A stretch of 6,751 bases of DNA, from positions 935-7,685 of the forward strand of contig MGEP01000025.1 of NCBI GenBank assembly GCA_001791425.1, read 5' to 3'. A model generated the notes under the pieces. It saw only the letters and a program-made list of their open reading frames with translations. It did not search any database and was not told where the DNA came from. Source of the DNA: Candidatus Uhrbacteria bacterium RIFCSPLOWO2_02_FULL_48_12. Its GTDB lineage: Bacteria > Patescibacteriota > Patescibacteriia > GWA2-46-9. A program made the translations under genes and the position numbers. This document shows positions 4,579 through 6,751 of the stretch, piece by piece (positions within the stretch are counted from its first letter, which is position 1; each line of letters opens with the position of its first letter).

Positions 4579-6751
4579 ATGAAATCAAATATCCTGAACA
4601 AATTTAGCCGTCATCTCAAGGCCGCCCTCAAGCACGCCTTTGATATGGCCTCAACTTTTGGGCACCAAAACATAGAGCCGGCTCACCTGCTCGTGGGCCT
4701 GGCGCGCACTAACGGAGCGCTGGGTAACGAACTATTGGGGCCAACCAAGCTTGAGCTTACGGCCTTGGAAGATTTTCTGAAAAGGACTATACCCATGACC
4801 GGCGCGCCAGCCATCTTCTCGCGCGCCAGCCAAGGAGTCATTGTCAAGGCCTCCCTTATCGCGCACCGATCCAACCATTACTATATTGGCACCGAGCATC
4901 TTCTGCGAGCGATTATTGAAAACCCCGGACCAACACTCACTGAATTTACCAGCATCCATCCCTGGCACCCGGAAGCAGCGGCCGAACAGCTTGCCATGAT
5001 TTTAAAAAGCGGCTCTAAGCTTCCGGAATTAACAGCCACCTTTACTGATACTGACGCGGAAGAGTCGGCCGCAGATGATATTCCGGCGTCCGCTCGGCAA
5101 TTTATGGTCAATCTCACGCATCCTGATTTTGACGAACGCTTGGATCCGGTGATCGGACGCGAACGAGAAATTGAGCGAGTCATGCAGATACTGGCGCGCC
5201 GCACAAAAAATAACCCCGTGCTCTTGGGTGATCCCGGCGTTGGCAAAACCGCCATTGTTGAAGGGCTGGCCAAAAAAATTATTCATGGCCAAGTGCCAAC
5301 GGCGCTCAAAGACAAAAAAATTATGGCCTTGGACATAGCAAGTCTGGTGGCCGGCACCATGTTCCGGGGAGAATTTGAAAGCCGCCTTAAACAAATCATT
5401 GAAGAACTGCAAAGGCACCCGGAGATTATTTTGTTTGTTGACGAACTGCATACCATCGTTGGCGCCGGCGCAGCCAGCGGTTCGGTTGACGCCGCTAATA
5501 TTTTAAAACCGGCGCTGGCGAAGGGTGAGATTAGATGCATCGGCGCCACCACCATTGAAGAGTACCGCCGCCACATTGAGAGTGATGGAGCGCTGGAGCG
5601 GCGTTTTCAGCCGATTTACGTGAATGAACCAACGCCGCGCGAGACGCGCCGCATTCTTGATGGGCTGAAAAATTACTATGAATCATTCCACGGTCTAAAT
5701 ATAGAGGACGATGCCTTGGAGGCGGCCGTCTCTCTGGGTGAAAGATATTTAACCGATCGCTATTTACCGGACAAAGCCATTGATCTTGTAGACGAAGCCG
5801 CGGCCAGAGTAAAGATAAAAAGCGAGGCGCCGCCAGCTCTGGAACGGCTGCAGGAACTTGAACGCGCCGAGCGGCTGGCCGCTGACCGTAAAGATCGCGC
5901 CGCGGCGGCCGAAAAATTTGAAGAGGCCCTGCATTGGCAGCGCGAGCAAGCGCGCTTAAAAATGGAGCGCGAGCAGGTAGAAACTAGCTTAAAGAAACAC
6001 CCGCCGCTTTATCCCCACGTCACGCGGCGCGCGGTCGCTGAAGTATTAACGGGCTGGACAAATATTCCCATTACCGACCTCGTCGTGGAAGAAAGACAAA
6101 AGCTTAAAAACCTAGAAAACGGCCTGCAGGAAATAATGGTCGGACAGCCAGCCGTTATCCAAACGGTCGCCGCCACTATCAGACGGGCCCGGCTTGATTT
6201 ATCTGACCATCATCGCCCCTTGGCGTCTTTTTTCTTTGTCGGGCCGAGCGGGGTCGGCAAATCAACGCTCGCTAAAGCCATCGCTAAATCGCTCTTTGGC
6301 TCTGAACAATCTTTGCTTCGTCTTGATATGACGGAATTTTCCGAAGGGTTCACTGTTTCCAAACTCATTGGCGCGCCGGCCGGTTATGTTGGCTACAAAG
6401 AAAGCGGGCTTTTGACTGAACGGGTACGGCGTCAGCCGTATCAAGTGGTGCTTTTTGACGAACTGGACCGCGCTCACCGCGAAGTTTATCAGTTGCTTAT
6501 GCAGATTCTTGACGAAGGGTCTCTCCGAGACGCGACCGGCCGATTGGTTAACTTTAAGCAAACCATCATTATTGCCACGGCCAATCCTGGACGCCATAAT
6601 ATTAAATTCCTCGGATTCAACAGCGACCAGCAAAAAGGGTTTCCTGCCGATACCGATGAACAAAATATACGCGAAGCGCTGAAAGATGTCATGCCCTCGG
6701 AATTACTCCATCGTTTTGACGCCATCCTGCCGTTTGCTGCGCTCACCACGG
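4579..6751 (+). CDS. clpC: ClpC-type Hsp100 AAA+ unfoldase, 3'-truncated
   Basis: 724 codons are present and the gene runs off the right edge, so about 90-100 residues are probably missing. ClpC unfolds substrates and threads them into the ClpP protease. Domains: Clp-N double repeat (about 8-145, with GHQNIEPAHLLVGL at 28-41 and YIGTEHLLRAI at 102-112); D1 AAA module with LDPVIGR (188-194), Walker A GDPGVGKT (217-224), Walker B ILFVDE (284-289) and arginine finger region ALERRF (338-343); a short middle domain (about 412-475, with KFEEALHWQREQARL); D2 module with Walker A GPSGVGKS (555-562), pore loop GYVGY (602-606) and Walker B VVLFDE (623-628), with Arg712 as likely arginine finger. LGF at 678-680 sits where ClpP-binding loops occur, arguing for ClpC over ClpB, as does the short middle domain. 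D1 pore loop 1 reads GTMFRGEFE, not the usual GAKYRGEFE. The start ATG follows a weak purine-rich GAAAGAAG; an in-frame stop at 4531-4533 with no upstream ATG supports it. Confidence 0.93.
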   Translation, partial: MKSNILNKFSRHLKAALKHAFDMASTFGHQNIEPAHLLVGLARTNGALGNELLGPTKLELTALEDFLKRTIPMTGAPAIFSRASQGVIVKASLIAHRSNHYYIGTEHLLRAIIENPGPTLTEFTSIHPWHPEAAAEQLAMILKSGSKLPELTATFTDTDAEESAADDIPASARQFMVNLTHPDFDERLDPVIGREREIERVMQILARRTKNNPVLLGDPGVGKTAIVEGLAKKIIHGQVPTALKDKKIMALDIASLVAGTMFRGEFESRLKQIIEELQRHPEIILFVDELHTIVGAGAASGSVDAANILKPALAKGEIRCIGATTIEEYRRHIESDGALERRFQPIYVNEPTPRETRRILDGLKNYYESFHGLNIEDDALEAAVSLGERYLTDRYLPDKAIDLVDEAAARVKIKSEAPPALERLQELERAERLAADRKDRAAAAEKFEEALHWQREQARLKMEREQVETSLKKHPPLYPHVTRRAVAEVLTGWTNIPITDLVVEERQKLKNLENGLQEIMVGQPAVIQTVAATIRRARLDLSDHHRPLASFFFVGPSGVGKSTLAKAIAKSLFGSEQSLLRLDMTEFSEGFTVSKLIGAPAGYVGYKESGLLTERVRRQPYQVVLFDELDRAHREVYQLLMQILDEGSLRDATGRLVNFKQTIIIATANPGRHNIKFLGFNSDQQKGFPADTDEQNIREALKDVMPSELLHRFDAILPFAALTT

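Noticed and set aside
5029..5451. Long open frame on the minus strand inside clpC (others at 4881-5273, 5283-5576, 6262-6663)
   Set aside because: Antisense to a well-conserved AAA+ coding frame with intact motifs throughout; the predicted peptides resemble no family and come from the GC-biased third positions of clpC.

Overview
This window most likely comes from a Candidate Phyla Radiation (Patescibacteria; Parcubacteria-like) bacterium or a close relative. The basis is the form of its type IV pilus (T4P) genes: a PilN with a very long proline-rich cytoplasmic arm, and a pilin-like C-terminal domain on the PilP-position protein. The two larger intra-operon spacers are also built from degenerate short repeats of a kind I associate with such genomes. 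The assignment is an inference from style, not from a marker gene. The genetic code looks standard: TAA and TGA both act as stops, and the TGA closes a gene directly before non-coding repeats.

The left two thirds (positions 1-4274) is a minus-strand T4P inner-membrane assembly operon. In transcription order it holds pilM (actin-like cytoplasmic ring protein, 4274-3237), a 151-bp repeat spacer, pilN (3085-1817), pilO (1830-1147, overlapping pilN by 14 bp), a PilP-position protein (1143-517, 3 bp after pilO), a 158-bp repeat spacer, and the N-terminal 119 codons of a PilB/GspE-type assembly ATPase (358-1, running off the left edge). PilM, PilN and PilO would form the platform linking the cytoplasmic ATPase to the extracytoplasmic side. 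The fourth protein keeps a PilP-like GRxNPF motif but ends in a pseudopilin-like domain.

The right third (4579-6751) is a plus-strand, 3'-truncated clpC. It encodes an Hsp100 AAA+ unfoldase with an N domain, two ATPase modules, a short middle domain and an LGF loop expected to dock ClpP. Nothing in the sequence links it functionally to the pilus genes.

The two transcription units diverge from a 304-bp AT-rich spacer (4275-4578). A 10-bp palindrome there supplies a TATAAT for each strand, so the two promoters probably overlap. The plus promoter would give clpC a leader of about 210 nt.

The best candidates for something undescribed are: (i) period-7 degenerate repeat arrays with inverted arms in the two large spacers of the pil operon; (ii) a PilN with two separate PilM-binding-type NLLP motifs about 235 residues apart; (iii) the PilP-motif plus pseudopilin-domain protein, which would fit a pilus without an outer-membrane secretin; and (iv) the overlapping divergent promoters.
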